Shown in pieces: positions 56,561-64,000 of a stretch of 64,000 bases of DNA. The DNA is from Bacillus carboniphilus. GTDB lineage: Bacteria; Bacillota; Bacilli; Bacillales; JC228. The stretch is taken from assembly GCF_039522365.1 (NCBI RefSeq), contig NZ_BAAADJ010000023.1, positions 62,001 to 126,000 on the forward strand. Direction: 5' to 3'. The translations under genes were made by a program, and so were the position numbers. The notes beneath the pieces are model-generated. The model saw only the letters and a program-made list of their open reading frames with translations, ran no database searches and was not told the DNA's origin. Numbering within the stretch: the stretch's first letter is position 1; every line of letters begins with the position of its first letter.

Positions 56561-58308
56561 TTAAGTTTCGTTCCAAGCTTCTTTTTGCTTTAATCACATT
56601 AATTACGCTAGTTTTTGTCGCATTAGGAATTATCTTAGCACAACTAATTAAGAGTTATTATGTTGAGAGCTTTCATGAAAAAAATGAGATGGAAACTCGG
56701 TTAATTTCTCAACTACTTTCTGAACAATTTCGATCTAGTGAGCCATTCTCTTTATTGGCTAAGATTGGAGATGAAACTGAATCGCGGGTAACCATTCTTA
56801 GCTCAAAGGGTGAAATATGGTTTGATAGTAAGGATGATTTTGTTCCTCCAGAGAGACATTCAGGGATTTTGAAAGACATTATTCAAACAAGTACTGTTGA
56901 ACAAAAAGGAACTAAGGAAATTGCCGGAGGATATGATGTCTTTTACTATTGGGAACGAGTGAGTCTTTCCCCAGGGCAAGATAGTCTCGTAGTATTAAGC
57001 ACCCAAATTGATGAACTCAAGCGGATAAACCGTAACATGTGGTGGATTCTTTTTATCAGCTTCGGCTTATCTTTAACTATTATAATTTTGCTTAGTTCAC
57101 AAATTACAGCGAAGTATACGAAGCCCATTGAAGCGGCTACTAAGACAGCGATTGAATTGGCTAAAGGTAATTTTCGAGCACGTACGTATGAAGAGGGATT
57201 AGATGCCACAGGAATGTTAAGTACTTCTATAAATATTCTTGCAAGGAATCTTCAAGAGACGATTGAAACGAATGAAATACAGCAGGAGCGACTTTCTACT
57301 TTAATAGAAAATATGGGAAGCGGTCTCGTGTTAATTGACGAAAAAGGGTTAACGAGCTTAGTTAATAAGGTTTTTAGAGAATGGTTTGATATTGAGCCTT
57401 CTCAATTTTTGTATAAACATTATTATACGGTCATGAAATCAGAAGACATTCATAGGCTCGTTGAAGATATTTTTATGTTAGAAAAGCCAGTTCGTAAACA
57501 AATTCAAATCACCCATGAACTGGAAAAGAAACATTATGAGGTATTTGGTGCCCCTATTATTGGTAATGATCATGAGTGGAAAGGAACGGTTTTAGTTTTT
57601 CACGATATTACCGAATTGAAAAAGCTTGAGCAGATGAGAAAAGACTTTGTGGCGAACGTATCTCACGAATTAAAAACACCTATTACTTCTATTAAAGGGT
57701 TCTCAGAAACTCTTTTAGACGGTGCTATGAATGACAAAGGGACATTGGAAAACTTCTTGCAAATTATTCAACAAGAAAGCCACCGATTACAGTCTCTTGT
57801 CCAAGATCTATTGGAGTTGTCAAGAATTGAGCAGGTTGGTTTTACACTTAATGTTCAAAGCTTTAATATAGAACAACTTGTTCAAGAGGTAATGGTCATC
57901 CTAAAACCAAAAGCTCAACTAAGAGAGGTTCAATTACAAGAAGAAGTAGAATTACAGGATTCCTTCATGAAGGGGGATCCTGCACGAATAAAGCAAATAG
58001 TAATTAACTTAGTAAGTAATGCTCTAACCTACACTCCAAAAGAGGGAAAGGTTACTGTAAAGATAAAAGGAGACAATAATTGGATTCTTTTAGAGGTTAG
58101 CGATTCTGGAATTGGAATAGAAGAACAGGAGCTACCGAGGATTTTTGAACGCTTCTATCGAGTGGACAAAGCTCGTTCTCGTAACTCAGGTGGAACAGGT
58201 CTTGGACTCGCGATCGTAAAACATTTAGTAGAGGCTCATAAAGGGAAAATAAAAGTAGAGAGTAAAGTAGGAGAGGGAACTACTTTCACCATACATCTAC
58301 CAAGATAG
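56557..58308 (+). CDS. phoR: PhoR sensor histidine kinase
   Basis: 583 aa. Membrane helices at about 8-30 and 155-178 flank an extracytoplasmic PAS-like domain. HAMP (about 180-235), a cytosolic PAS (about 245-350) and HisKA with phospho-acceptor H370 (VSHELKTPITS) follow. The HATPase has NLVSNALTYTP, DSGIGIEEQEL and GGTGLGLAIVKHL. Partner of PhoP, translated from an overlapping ATG. Followed by terminators. Confidence 0.95.
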   Translation: MIKFRSKLLFALITLITLVFVALGIILAQLIKSYYVESFHEKNEMETRLISQLLSEQFRSSEPFSLLAKIGDETESRVTILSSKGEIWFDSKDDFVPPERHSGILKDIIQTSTVEQKGTKEIAGGYDVFYYWERVSLSPGQDSLVVLSTQIDELKRINRNMWWILFISFGLSLTIIILLSSQITAKYTKPIEAATKTAIELAKGNFRARTYEEGLDATGMLSTSINILARNLQETIETNEIQQERLSTLIENMGSGLVLIDEKGLTSLVNKVFREWFDIEPSQFLYKHYYTVMKSEDIHRLVEDIFMLEKPVRKQIQITHELEKKHYEVFGAPIIGNDHEWKGTVLVFHDITELKKLEQMRKDFVANVSHELKTPITSIKGFSETLLDGAMNDKGTLENFLQIIQQESHRLQSLVQDLLELSRIEQVGFTLNVQSFNIEQLVQEVMVILKPKAQLREVQLQEEVELQDSFMKGDPARIKQIVINLVSNALTYTPKEGKVTVKIKGDNNWILLEVSDSGIGIEEQELPRIFERFYRVDKARSRNSGGTGLGLAIVKHLVEAHKGKIKVESKVGEGTTFTIHLPR

Positions 58309-58407
58309 AGATTGTCTAGTTTTACAATCACTTAACAATTGGTTTATTCTTCCTTAATATTTCCTTGATAATATAATACTTGAAAACCCCTTCATCCAAG
58401 GAGCCTT

Positions 58408-58445
58408 GGAAGACGGAACCCCCTTATTCCGTCTTCCGCTTTTTA
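58408..58445 (+). terminator. Terminator of phoPR
   Basis: Perfect GGAAGACGGAA/TTCCGTCTTCC stem, 8-nt loop, T run. Confidence 0.9.
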
Positions 58446-58506
58446 AAAACCCTACGATAAAAACATATGTCCAGGCTTTGTTCAACACCAAACAAGCTAT
58501 CGAATG

Positions 58507-58570
58507 ACGTTCTTTTTTAATCTATTAGCCAACGTGCTAGAATAGATAGAGAAGAACGTTTTTTATTTTT
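58507..58570 (+). terminator. Second large hairpin before polA
   Basis: ACGTTCTT/AAGAACGT outer stem with an inner ATCTATT/AATAGAT stem, followed by a run of T. It lies in the 323-bp phoR-polA gap just upstream of the polA promoter. Confidence 0.65.
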
Positions 58571-58571
58571 A

Positions 58572-58599
58572 TTGGAAAACCTAGACATAATGATAAAAT
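58572..58599 (+). promoter_or_regulatory. Candidate sigma-A promoter of polA
   Basis: TTGGAA, 16-bp spacer, TAAAAT with extended TG (TGATAAAAT), 32 bp before the start codon. Confidence 0.6.
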
Positions 58600-58631
58600 G
58601 AGTGTACTGAACCACAGAAAGGGAGATGTTT

Positions 58632-61259
58632 GTGAGTAAAAAGATTGTACTCATGGATGGGAACAGCTTAGCCTACCGTGCATTTTTTGCTCTACCTTTA
58701 TTAAATAACGATAAAGGTGTTCATACAAATGCAATCTATGGATTTACCATGATGTTAATGAGAATTTTAGAAGAGGAAAAACCTACCCATATTTTAGTTG
58801 CATGGGATGCAGGAAAAACAACATTTAGACATAAGACGTTTAAAGAATATAAAGGCGGAAGACAAAAAACCCCGCCAGAGCTATCTGAACAATTTCCATA
58901 CATAAGAGAACTTTTGAAGGCATTCGGGATTAAGCAATATGAATTAGAAGAATATGAGGCTGATGATATTATCGGTACTTTATCCTTACATGCTGAAAAA
59001 GATAAAACAGAAGTTAAAATTATTTCTGGTGATAAGGATTTAACTCAATTAGCCTCCGATTCAACTACAGTTGGAATCACCAAAAAAGGAATTACGGATA
59101 TAGAACTTTATACGCCTGACCATATTAAAGAAAAATACGGCCTTACCCCTGAGCAAATTATTGATATGAAGGGGTTAATGGGGGATTCTTCTGATAATAT
59201 TCCTGGTGTACCAGGAGTGGGCGAGAAGACAGCCATTAAACTACTAAAAGAGCATCAAACCGTAGAAAACTTATATGAAGCACTCGATCAAGTGAGTGGA
59301 AAGAAGCTAAAAGAAAAGCTAGAAGAAAATAAAGATCAAGCTTTTATGAGTAAGGAGTTGGCAACCATCAATCGGGGAGCTCCTCTCACCATTTCCGTAG
59401 ATGAACTTGAGTATGAAGGAAGTAATCAGGAACAGCTTCAGTCCCTTTTCAAAGAGTTAGGTTTCCAAACCTTACTTGAGAAAATGGGGGGAGATGGCCA
59501 AGAAGCTGAACAAGAACTTGAAGAGCTGACATTCGAAGTTGTTGATAAAATTGAGCAAGACATGCTGGTAAACGAAGCAGCTGTCATTATGGAAGTCTTT
59601 GATGAGAACTACCATAAGGCTGACATTATCGGTTGCTCAATCGTTCATGAAAAGGGAAAGTACTATATCCCTTCTTCCCTCTTACAGGAATCTTCTGTGT
59701 TAAAAGAATGGCTTGAAGATGAATCGAAGAAAAAGTGGGTTTATGACTCGAAGCAAACCATCGTTTCCTTGAAACATAAGGGTATTGATATTAAAGGCAT
59801 AGATTTTGACCTGATGATTGCTGCCTATATTATCAGCCCGTCTGAAACCTACAATGAGTTGGCAGATGTAGCAAAACTGTTTTCCTATAAAGACGTATCT
59901 TACAATGAGTCTGTGTATGGAAAAGGAGCAAAGAGAAGGATACCAGAAGGAGCTCCGTTACATGAACATATAACCAGAAAAGCCAATGCCGTATTTGAAC
60001 TAAGGAATACAGCAATGGATAAGTTAGAGGAGAACAACCAACTAACATTATTCTCTGAGTTAGAATTTCCACTAGCAAAAGTACTAGCAGAGATGGAACA
60101 CACGGGTGTTCAAGTCGATAAAGAACGTTTAGAACAGATGAAAAAAGAGCTAGCAGAAAAATTAGATGAAATTGAGAAAAGAATTTATGAGCTCGCAGGT
60201 GAGAAATTTAATATTAACTCTCCTAAACAGCTAGGAGTAATCCTTTTTGAAAGATTAGGTCTTCCTGTCATTAAGAAAACAAAAACGGGTTACTCTACCT
60301 CAGCAGATGTTCTTGAGAAATTAGAGGAAGAACATAAAATAGTTAGAGATATTTTACATTATCGACAGTTAGGGAAACTTCAGTCGACATATATTGAAGG
60401 ATTGTTAAAAGTGATTTGGGATAATGGTAAGGTCCATACAAGATTTAGCCAAGTAATTGCGCAAACGGGACGGCTTAGTTCTATCGATCCTAACCTTCAA
60501 AATATTCCAATCCGTCTAGAGGAAGGAAGGAAGATAAGACAAGCCTTTGTTCCTTCTGAAAAAGATTGGGTCATTTTTGCAGCCGATTATTCCCAAATTG
60601 AATTGCGAGTATTAGCCCATATTTCTCAAGATAAAAAATTGGTTGAAGCATTCCAACAGGATTTGGACATTCATACAAAGACCGCCATGGATGTTTTCCA
60701 TGTCAATGAAGAGGATGTAACAAGTGATATGAGAAGACAAGCTAAGGCAGTGAACTTTGGAATTGTGTACGGAATTAGCGATTATGGTCTTTCTCAAAAC
60801 CTTGGAATTACTCGGAAAGAAGCAGGAACGTTTATTGATAAATATTTCGAAAGTTTCCCTGGTGTGAAGGAATACATGGAATCAATAGTTCAAGATGCAA
60901 AAGAAAAAGGCTATGTCACAACACTTTTACAACGGAGACGGTATATCCCTGAAATTACGAGTCGCAACTTTAACATCAGAAGCTTTGCGGAGCGTACAGC
61001 GATGAATACGCCAATTCAGGGGTCTGCTGCAGACATTATTAAGAAAGCCATGTTAGATATGGCTCAGCGTTTAAAGGATGAAAATTTACAGTCACGACTT
61101 CTATTACAAGTTCATGATGAATTGATTTTTGAAGCTCCAAAAGATGAAATTGAAAAGCTTCAGGAAATAGTTCCAGATGTGATGGAGAATGCTGTCCAGC
61201 TTGATGTTCCGCTAAAAGTTGATATTGAGTTTGGAAGCACTTGGTTTGATGCGAAGTAG
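58632..61259 (+). CDS. polA: DNA polymerase I
   Basis: About 875 aa. 5'-3' exonuclease (1-290: LMDGNSLAYRAFFALP, EEYEADDIIGTL, SGDKDLTQLA, GDSSDNIPGVPGVGEKTA), an exonuclease-like middle domain lacking the usual DxE residues as in Bacillus Pol I, and family A polymerase (RRQAKAVNFGIVYG, LLLQVHDELIFEAP). It acts in repair and Okazaki-fragment maturation. GTG 58632 is preferred, as GGGAG abuts the ATG at 58626. Confidence 0.96.
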   Translation: MSKKIVLMDGNSLAYRAFFALPLLNNDKGVHTNAIYGFTMMLMRILEEEKPTHILVAWDAGKTTFRHKTFKEYKGGRQKTPPELSEQFPYIRELLKAFGIKQYELEEYEADDIIGTLSLHAEKDKTEVKIISGDKDLTQLASDSTTVGITKKGITDIELYTPDHIKEKYGLTPEQIIDMKGLMGDSSDNIPGVPGVGEKTAIKLLKEHQTVENLYEALDQVSGKKLKEKLEENKDQAFMSKELATINRGAPLTISVDELEYEGSNQEQLQSLFKELGFQTLLEKMGGDGQEAEQELEELTFEVVDKIEQDMLVNEAAVIMEVFDENYHKADIIGCSIVHEKGKYYIPSSLLQESSVLKEWLEDESKKKWVYDSKQTIVSLKHKGIDIKGIDFDLMIAAYIISPSETYNELADVAKLFSYKDVSYNESVYGKGAKRRIPEGAPLHEHITRKANAVFELRNTAMDKLEENNQLTLFSELEFPLAKVLAEMEHTGVQVDKERLEQMKKELAEKLDEIEKRIYELAGEKFNINSPKQLGVILFERLGLPVIKKTKTGYSTSADVLEKLEEEHKIVRDILHYRQLGKLQSTYIEGLLKVIWDNGKVHTRFSQVIAQTGRLSSIDPNLQNIPIRLEEGRKIRQAFVPSEKDWVIFAADYSQIELRVLAHISQDKKLVEAFQQDLDIHTKTAMDVFHVNEEDVTSDMRRQAKAVNFGIVYGISDYGLSQNLGITRKEAGTFIDKYFESFPGVKEYMESIVQDAKEKGYVTTLLQRRRYIPEITSRNFNIRSFAERTAMNTPIQGSAADIIKKAMLDMAQRLKDENLQSRLLLQVHDELIFEAPKDEIEKLQEIVPDVMENAVQLDVPLKVDIEFGSTWFDAK

Positions 61260-61277
61260 CAGCTAAAGCTTTCCATT

Positions 61278-61335
61278 AAGGCTGTTCTATACAATACTTA
61301 ACTCGTATTTGTTTAGAGAACAGCCTTTATTTTTT
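61278..61335 (+). terminator. Terminator-like hairpin between polA and mutM
   Basis: AAGGCTGTTCT (61278-61288) pairs perfectly with AGAACAGCCTT (61317-61327) around a 28-nt loop, followed by TATTTTTT, only 18 nt before the mutM ATG. Confidence 0.7.
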
Positions 61336-61353
61336 CGAAGGAGTGTAATCCAT

Positions 61354-62178
61354 ATGCCTGAACTTCCAGAGGTAGAAACGGTCAGGAGGACTCTCGAACA
61401 GCTTGTGCTAGGTAAAACGATTCGAACTGTCGAAGTTAGATGGCCAAAGATGATTAAACGACCAGATGATGCTCACATCTTCTCTTCAAAGCTACAAGGG
61501 GAAACCATACATTCTGTGGGAAGAAGAGGTAAATTCTTGTTATTTTACCTAGACCACTATACACTCGTATCTCATTTGAGAATGGAAGGCAGGTATGGTT
61601 TATATTCAAAGGAAGAGCCTGCGGATAAACATACGCATGTCCTAATCTCATTTACTGATGAGACTGAGCTTAGGTATCGTGATGTTAGGAAATTTGGGAC
61701 TATGCATTTATTTAATAAAGGCGAGGAATTATTGTCACTGCCTCTCTCACAGTTAGGTCCAGAACCTTTCTCAGAAGAATTTACAGTTGATTACCTTAAA
61801 AGTGTATTAAAACAATCAGAAAGACCTATAAAAGCTCTGTTATTAGATCAAACAAAGCTAGTAGGGCTTGGTAATATTTATGTGGACGAAGCCTTGTTCA
61901 GGTCCGGCATCCATCCGAGTAGAAAAGCAAATCGAATAAAAAATAAGGAAATTGAAAAATTGCACCATGAAATTGTGGATACCTTACAAGAAGCGGTAGA
62001 CCAAGGAGGCTCAACCATACGTTCCTATGTGAACTCACAAGGCCAAATTGGAATGTTTCAGCAACAACTTTATGTTTATGGACGTAAAGGAGAAGAATGC
62101 AGACATTGTGGGCGTCCGATTGAAAAATTAGTCGTTGCTGGCAGAGGCACTCATATTTGTTCTGCTTGTCAAGCCTAA
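61354..62178 (+). CDS. mutM: Formamidopyrimidine-DNA glycosylase
   Basis: 274 aa. It removes 8-oxoguanine and formamidopyrimidines. Catalytic P2 and E3 of MPELPEVETVRRTL, the H2TH region LLDQTKLVGLGNIYVDEALF (read in parts), and a C-terminal zinc finger with four Cys (CRHCGRPI...HICSACQ). The start at 61354 is fixed by the required N-terminal Pro; the longer frame would bury it. AAGGAGTG upstream. Usual position after polA. Confidence 0.97.
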   Translation: MPELPEVETVRRTLEQLVLGKTIRTVEVRWPKMIKRPDDAHIFSSKLQGETIHSVGRRGKFLLFYLDHYTLVSHLRMEGRYGLYSKEEPADKHTHVLISFTDETELRYRDVRKFGTMHLFNKGEELLSLPLSQLGPEPFSEEFTVDYLKSVLKQSERPIKALLLDQTKLVGLGNIYVDEALFRSGIHPSRKANRIKNKEIEKLHHEIVDTLQEAVDQGGSTIRSYVNSQGQIGMFQQQLYVYGRKGEECRHCGRPIEKLVVAGRGTHICSACQA

Positions 62179-62191
62179 CATTAGAAAAGCC

Positions 62192-62229
62192 CCTTCCATA
62201 TACTATCCTAGTGATGTTATGGAAGGAGG
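62192..62229 (+). promoter_or_regulatory. Hairpin that covers the ytaF ribosome site
   Basis: CCTTCCATA (62192-62200) pairs perfectly with TATGGAAGG (62218-62226). The right arm contains the first half of the Shine-Dalgarno AGGAGG (62224-62229) of ytaF, so folding should reduce translation. Confidence 0.55.
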
Positions 62230-62235
62230 ATTTGG

Positions 62236-62877
62236 ATGAGTTCGGTTCTTTCATTTTTTCTGTTGGCTCTAGCGGTGAGCCTGGATAGTTTTAGTGCAGG
62301 ACTTACCTATGGCCTTAGGAAAATAAAAATTCCAATTCAATCCATTTTAATTATATCATTGTGCTCAGCCACCACCTTGCTGTTGGCCATGTTATTTGGT
62401 CAGTTTATCGAATGGATTTTATCTCCGAAGCTTACTGAAACCATCGGAGGAATCATTCTTGTAATATTGGGTATGTGGGCATTGTTTCAGGTCCTTCGCC
62501 CGCATTCTAGAAATAAAGAGCCCATTCAAATTCATGAAAAAACCATTATATTGTGGGAAATTAAATCACTTGGCTTAGTGATCCAAATATTGAGAAAGCC
62601 TTTAAAGGCAGATTTCGACCACTCCGGTACGATTACAGGTATGGAGGCTGTGCTTCTAGGTTTAGCCTTGTCCTTAGATGCATTTGGTGCCGGTGTAGGG
62701 GCAGCGATGTTAAATTTCTCTCCCATCATCCTTTCATGTTTAGTTGTGTTTATGAGCTCCTTTTTTCTTTATGCAGGAATGGCAATTGGAAAAAAAGCAA
62801 CTCAGTATTCTTGGGTTCAGCCTTTAACCTTCGTACCAGGTATTGTTCTAATTTTAATTGGGGTTTGGAAGCTATAG
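62236..62877 (+). CDS. ytaF: Sporulation membrane protein YtaF (MntP-like fold)
   Basis: 213 aa with six membrane helices in two repeats. Each repeat begins with a SLDSFSAGLTYG or SLDAFGAGVGAA motif, as in the MntP manganese-exporter family. A cytosolic loop of about 45 residues (HSRNKEPIQ...DFDHSGTITG) includes an EF-hand-like acidic stretch. Likely ion transport or a spore membrane function; unproven. AGGAGG 6 nt before the ATG. Confidence 0.88.
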   Translation: MSSVLSFFLLALAVSLDSFSAGLTYGLRKIKIPIQSILIISLCSATTLLLAMLFGQFIEWILSPKLTETIGGIILVILGMWALFQVLRPHSRNKEPIQIHEKTIILWEIKSLGLVIQILRKPLKADFDHSGTITGMEAVLLGLALSLDAFGAGVGAAMLNFSPIILSCLVVFMSSFFLYAGMAIGKKATQYSWVQPLTFVPGIVLILIGVWKL

Positions 62878-62907
62878 TAGATATAGTAAAGTAGGTGAAA
62901 TTTAATA

Positions 62908-63504
62908 ATGAATACAATCGGAATTACTGGAGGGATCAGTAGCGGAAAAAGCACCGTTTCTCAAATGTTAAGGGACTGGGGGTTTACCGTTATTGATGCA
63001 GATGTTCAAGCAAAAAAAGTAGTAGAGCCAAATGAACAAGCCTACAATGAGATAATTCAAGAGTTTGGAAAAGAAATTTTATTGCCTAATGGACATATAA
63101 ACCGGGCAAAACTAGGGGAAATCATTTTTAACGATCAGGCGAAAAGAGAAAAACTAAATTCAATTGTTCATCCAGCTGTACGGAAGAATATGCTTCGTCT
63201 TAAAGAAGAAGCATTTGCAAACGGTGAGAAAACCGTCTTTATGGATATCCCGCTCCTGTATGAGAGTAAACTCACTCATTTTGTTGAAAAAGTGATGGTT
63301 GTTTATGTGGAGCCTGAAGTCCAATTACGGCGTTTAATGGAACGAAATCATTTTACGGAAGAAGAAGCTCGTTCTAGAATTCGTTCACAACTCCCATTGG
63401 ATGACAAAAAGAAATGGGCGGATGCCGTTATTGATAATAATGGCTCCGTTGATGAGACCAAGGCTCAATTGGAACAAATATTAAAAGAATGGAATGTCAT
63501 GTGA
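62908..63504 (+). CDS. coaE: Dephospho-CoA kinase
   Basis: 198 aa, last step of coenzyme A synthesis. P-loop GITGGISSGKSTVS at 5-18, VIDADVQAKKV substrate region, DIPLLYESKL, and the LID-like RLMERNHFTEEEARSRI. It follows ytaF by 30 bp, probably one transcript, with its own terminator after the stop. Confidence 0.96.
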   Translation: MNTIGITGGISSGKSTVSQMLRDWGFTVIDADVQAKKVVEPNEQAYNEIIQEFGKEILLPNGHINRAKLGEIIFNDQAKREKLNSIVHPAVRKNMLRLKEEAFANGEKTVFMDIPLLYESKLTHFVEKVMVVYVEPEVQLRRLMERNHFTEEEARSRIRSQLPLDDKKKWADAVIDNNGSVDETKAQLEQILKEWNVM

Positions 63505-63533
63505 ACAGGGAGGTAGTTTCCCTGTTTTTTTTT
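63504..63533 (+). terminator. Terminator of coaE
   Basis: AACAGGGA/TCCCTGTT stem, 7-nt loop, nine-T run, starting on the coaE stop codon. Confidence 0.9.
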
Positions 63534-63696
63534 GGCCATCTTTTGAATTAGGTAGAAGTGAATCCTTTGTATTTACCAATTCAATCCAGTTTAATCATAC
63601 TTTCATACACCTTGTGATAACTAAATAAAATAGTATAGTCCAATTATGATTCTTTTTTCCTTTTTTCATAAAAACTTATCACCAATTCGAATTTAA

Positions 63697-63740
63697 TGTG
63701 TTATACTAATTGTATAAAGGGACAACAAAAGTATAACATT
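63697..63740 (+). promoter_or_regulatory. gapB promoter with two CcpN-type boxes
   Basis: TGTGTTATACT (63697-63707) fits the CcpN consensus TRTGHYATAYW at every position and overlaps an extended -10 (TGT-TATACT). A second box on the reverse strand at 63730-63740 (AATGTTATACT) has one mismatch. CcpN represses gapB during glycolysis in B. subtilis. Confidence 0.7.
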
Positions 63741-63758
63741 ATTGGAGGGAAACAGGGT

Positions 63759-64000
63759 ATGAAGGTGGCAATCAATGGTTTCGGAAGAATTGGTAGAATG
63801 GTGTTTAGAAGAGCTATAGATAATGGGGATATCGATATTGTGGCAATTAACGCAAGCTACCCACCTGAAACGCTCGTACATCTTTTAAAATATGATACAA
63901 ACCATGGGAAATGGGATGTATCCCTTTCATATACATCACAATCCATTATTGTGAATGGAAAAGAAGTTATGCTTGTCAGTGAACGGAATCCTCAAGAATT
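63759..64000 (+). CDS. gapB: Gluconeogenic glyceraldehyde-3-phosphate dehydrogenase GapB, N-terminal part
   Basis: Eighty codons are visible before the window ends. MKVAINGFGRIGRMVFRRA gives the NAD(P)-binding Rossmann start, and NASYPPETLVHLLKYDTNHGKW (read in parts) matches GapB rather than glycolytic GapA. The catalytic Cys is outside the window. TTGGAGGG precedes the ATG. Position after coaE and CcpN-type boxes both support GapB. Confidence 0.93.
   Translation, partial: MKVAINGFGRIGRMVFRRAIDNGDIDIVAINASYPPETLVHLLKYDTNHGKWDVSLSYTSQSIIVNGKEVMLVSERNPQE

Overview
The window is a chromosomal core segment of a low-GC, endospore-forming Bacillaceae bacterium. The evidence is an alpha/beta SASP gene (sspA), gerW, ytrH, ytrI, ytvI, ytaF and refZ, Bacillus-type Shine-Dalgarno sites, a tyrosine T-box, and gene order that follows, from memory, the B. 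subtilis acuC-to-gapB region nearly gene for gene. I see no prophage, insertion sequence, CRISPR array, tRNA or rRNA gene.

Layout. 1-3444: acuABC (reverse) diverging from acsA, the acetyl-CoA synthetase control module, with a cre site between. 3.5-6.7 kb: a 21-bp tandem repeat and a class A penicillin-binding protein. 6.7-10.7 kb: T-box and tyrS, an inserted sigma-factor/VOC gene pair bracketed by inverted 19-bp repeats, and rpsD with its S4-type leader. 10.7-18.9 kb: dgcP, fRMsr, refZ, hisJ, ezrA, nifZ-thiI, sspA. 19-29.6 kb: ytcJ, rarD, NAD kinase 2, sppA-yteJ, ytfI-gerW, tpx, ytxK, ackA, an EcsC-family gene. 29.6-37.8 kb: small unknown genes, ald, an M24 peptidase, ytkL, ytoI, ytpI, nrnA, ytrHI. 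37.9-48.1 kb: dnaE, ytsJ, a FadR-type regulator, accDA, pfkA-pyk. 48.2-48.9 kb: a gene-free block of 52-bp hairpin repeats. 48.9-64 kb: fxsA, ytvI, ytwI, citZ-icd-mdh, a MaoC-like gene, phoPR, polA, mutM, ytaF, coaE and the start of gapB.

Functionally the segment links acetate and C3/C4 metabolism (acsA, ackA, ytsJ, pfkA, pyk, citZ-icd-mdh, gapB, ald) to fatty-acid entry (accDA), with visible or candidate sites for CcpA, CcpC, CcpN and a FadR/PdhR-type regulator. It also holds DNA replication and repair (dnaE, polA, mutM), division (ezrA, refZ) and sporulation membrane genes.

The parts that ordinary gene content does not explain are the repeats. The clearest is 48255-48786: seven 52-bp hairpin units followed, with the same 52-bp period, by three units of an unrelated hairpin sequence. 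A second lead is a near-ideal FadR/PdhR-type operator in front of ytsJ, the gene just upstream of a FadR-type regulator. I did not find a convincing new defence, secretion or biosynthetic system.
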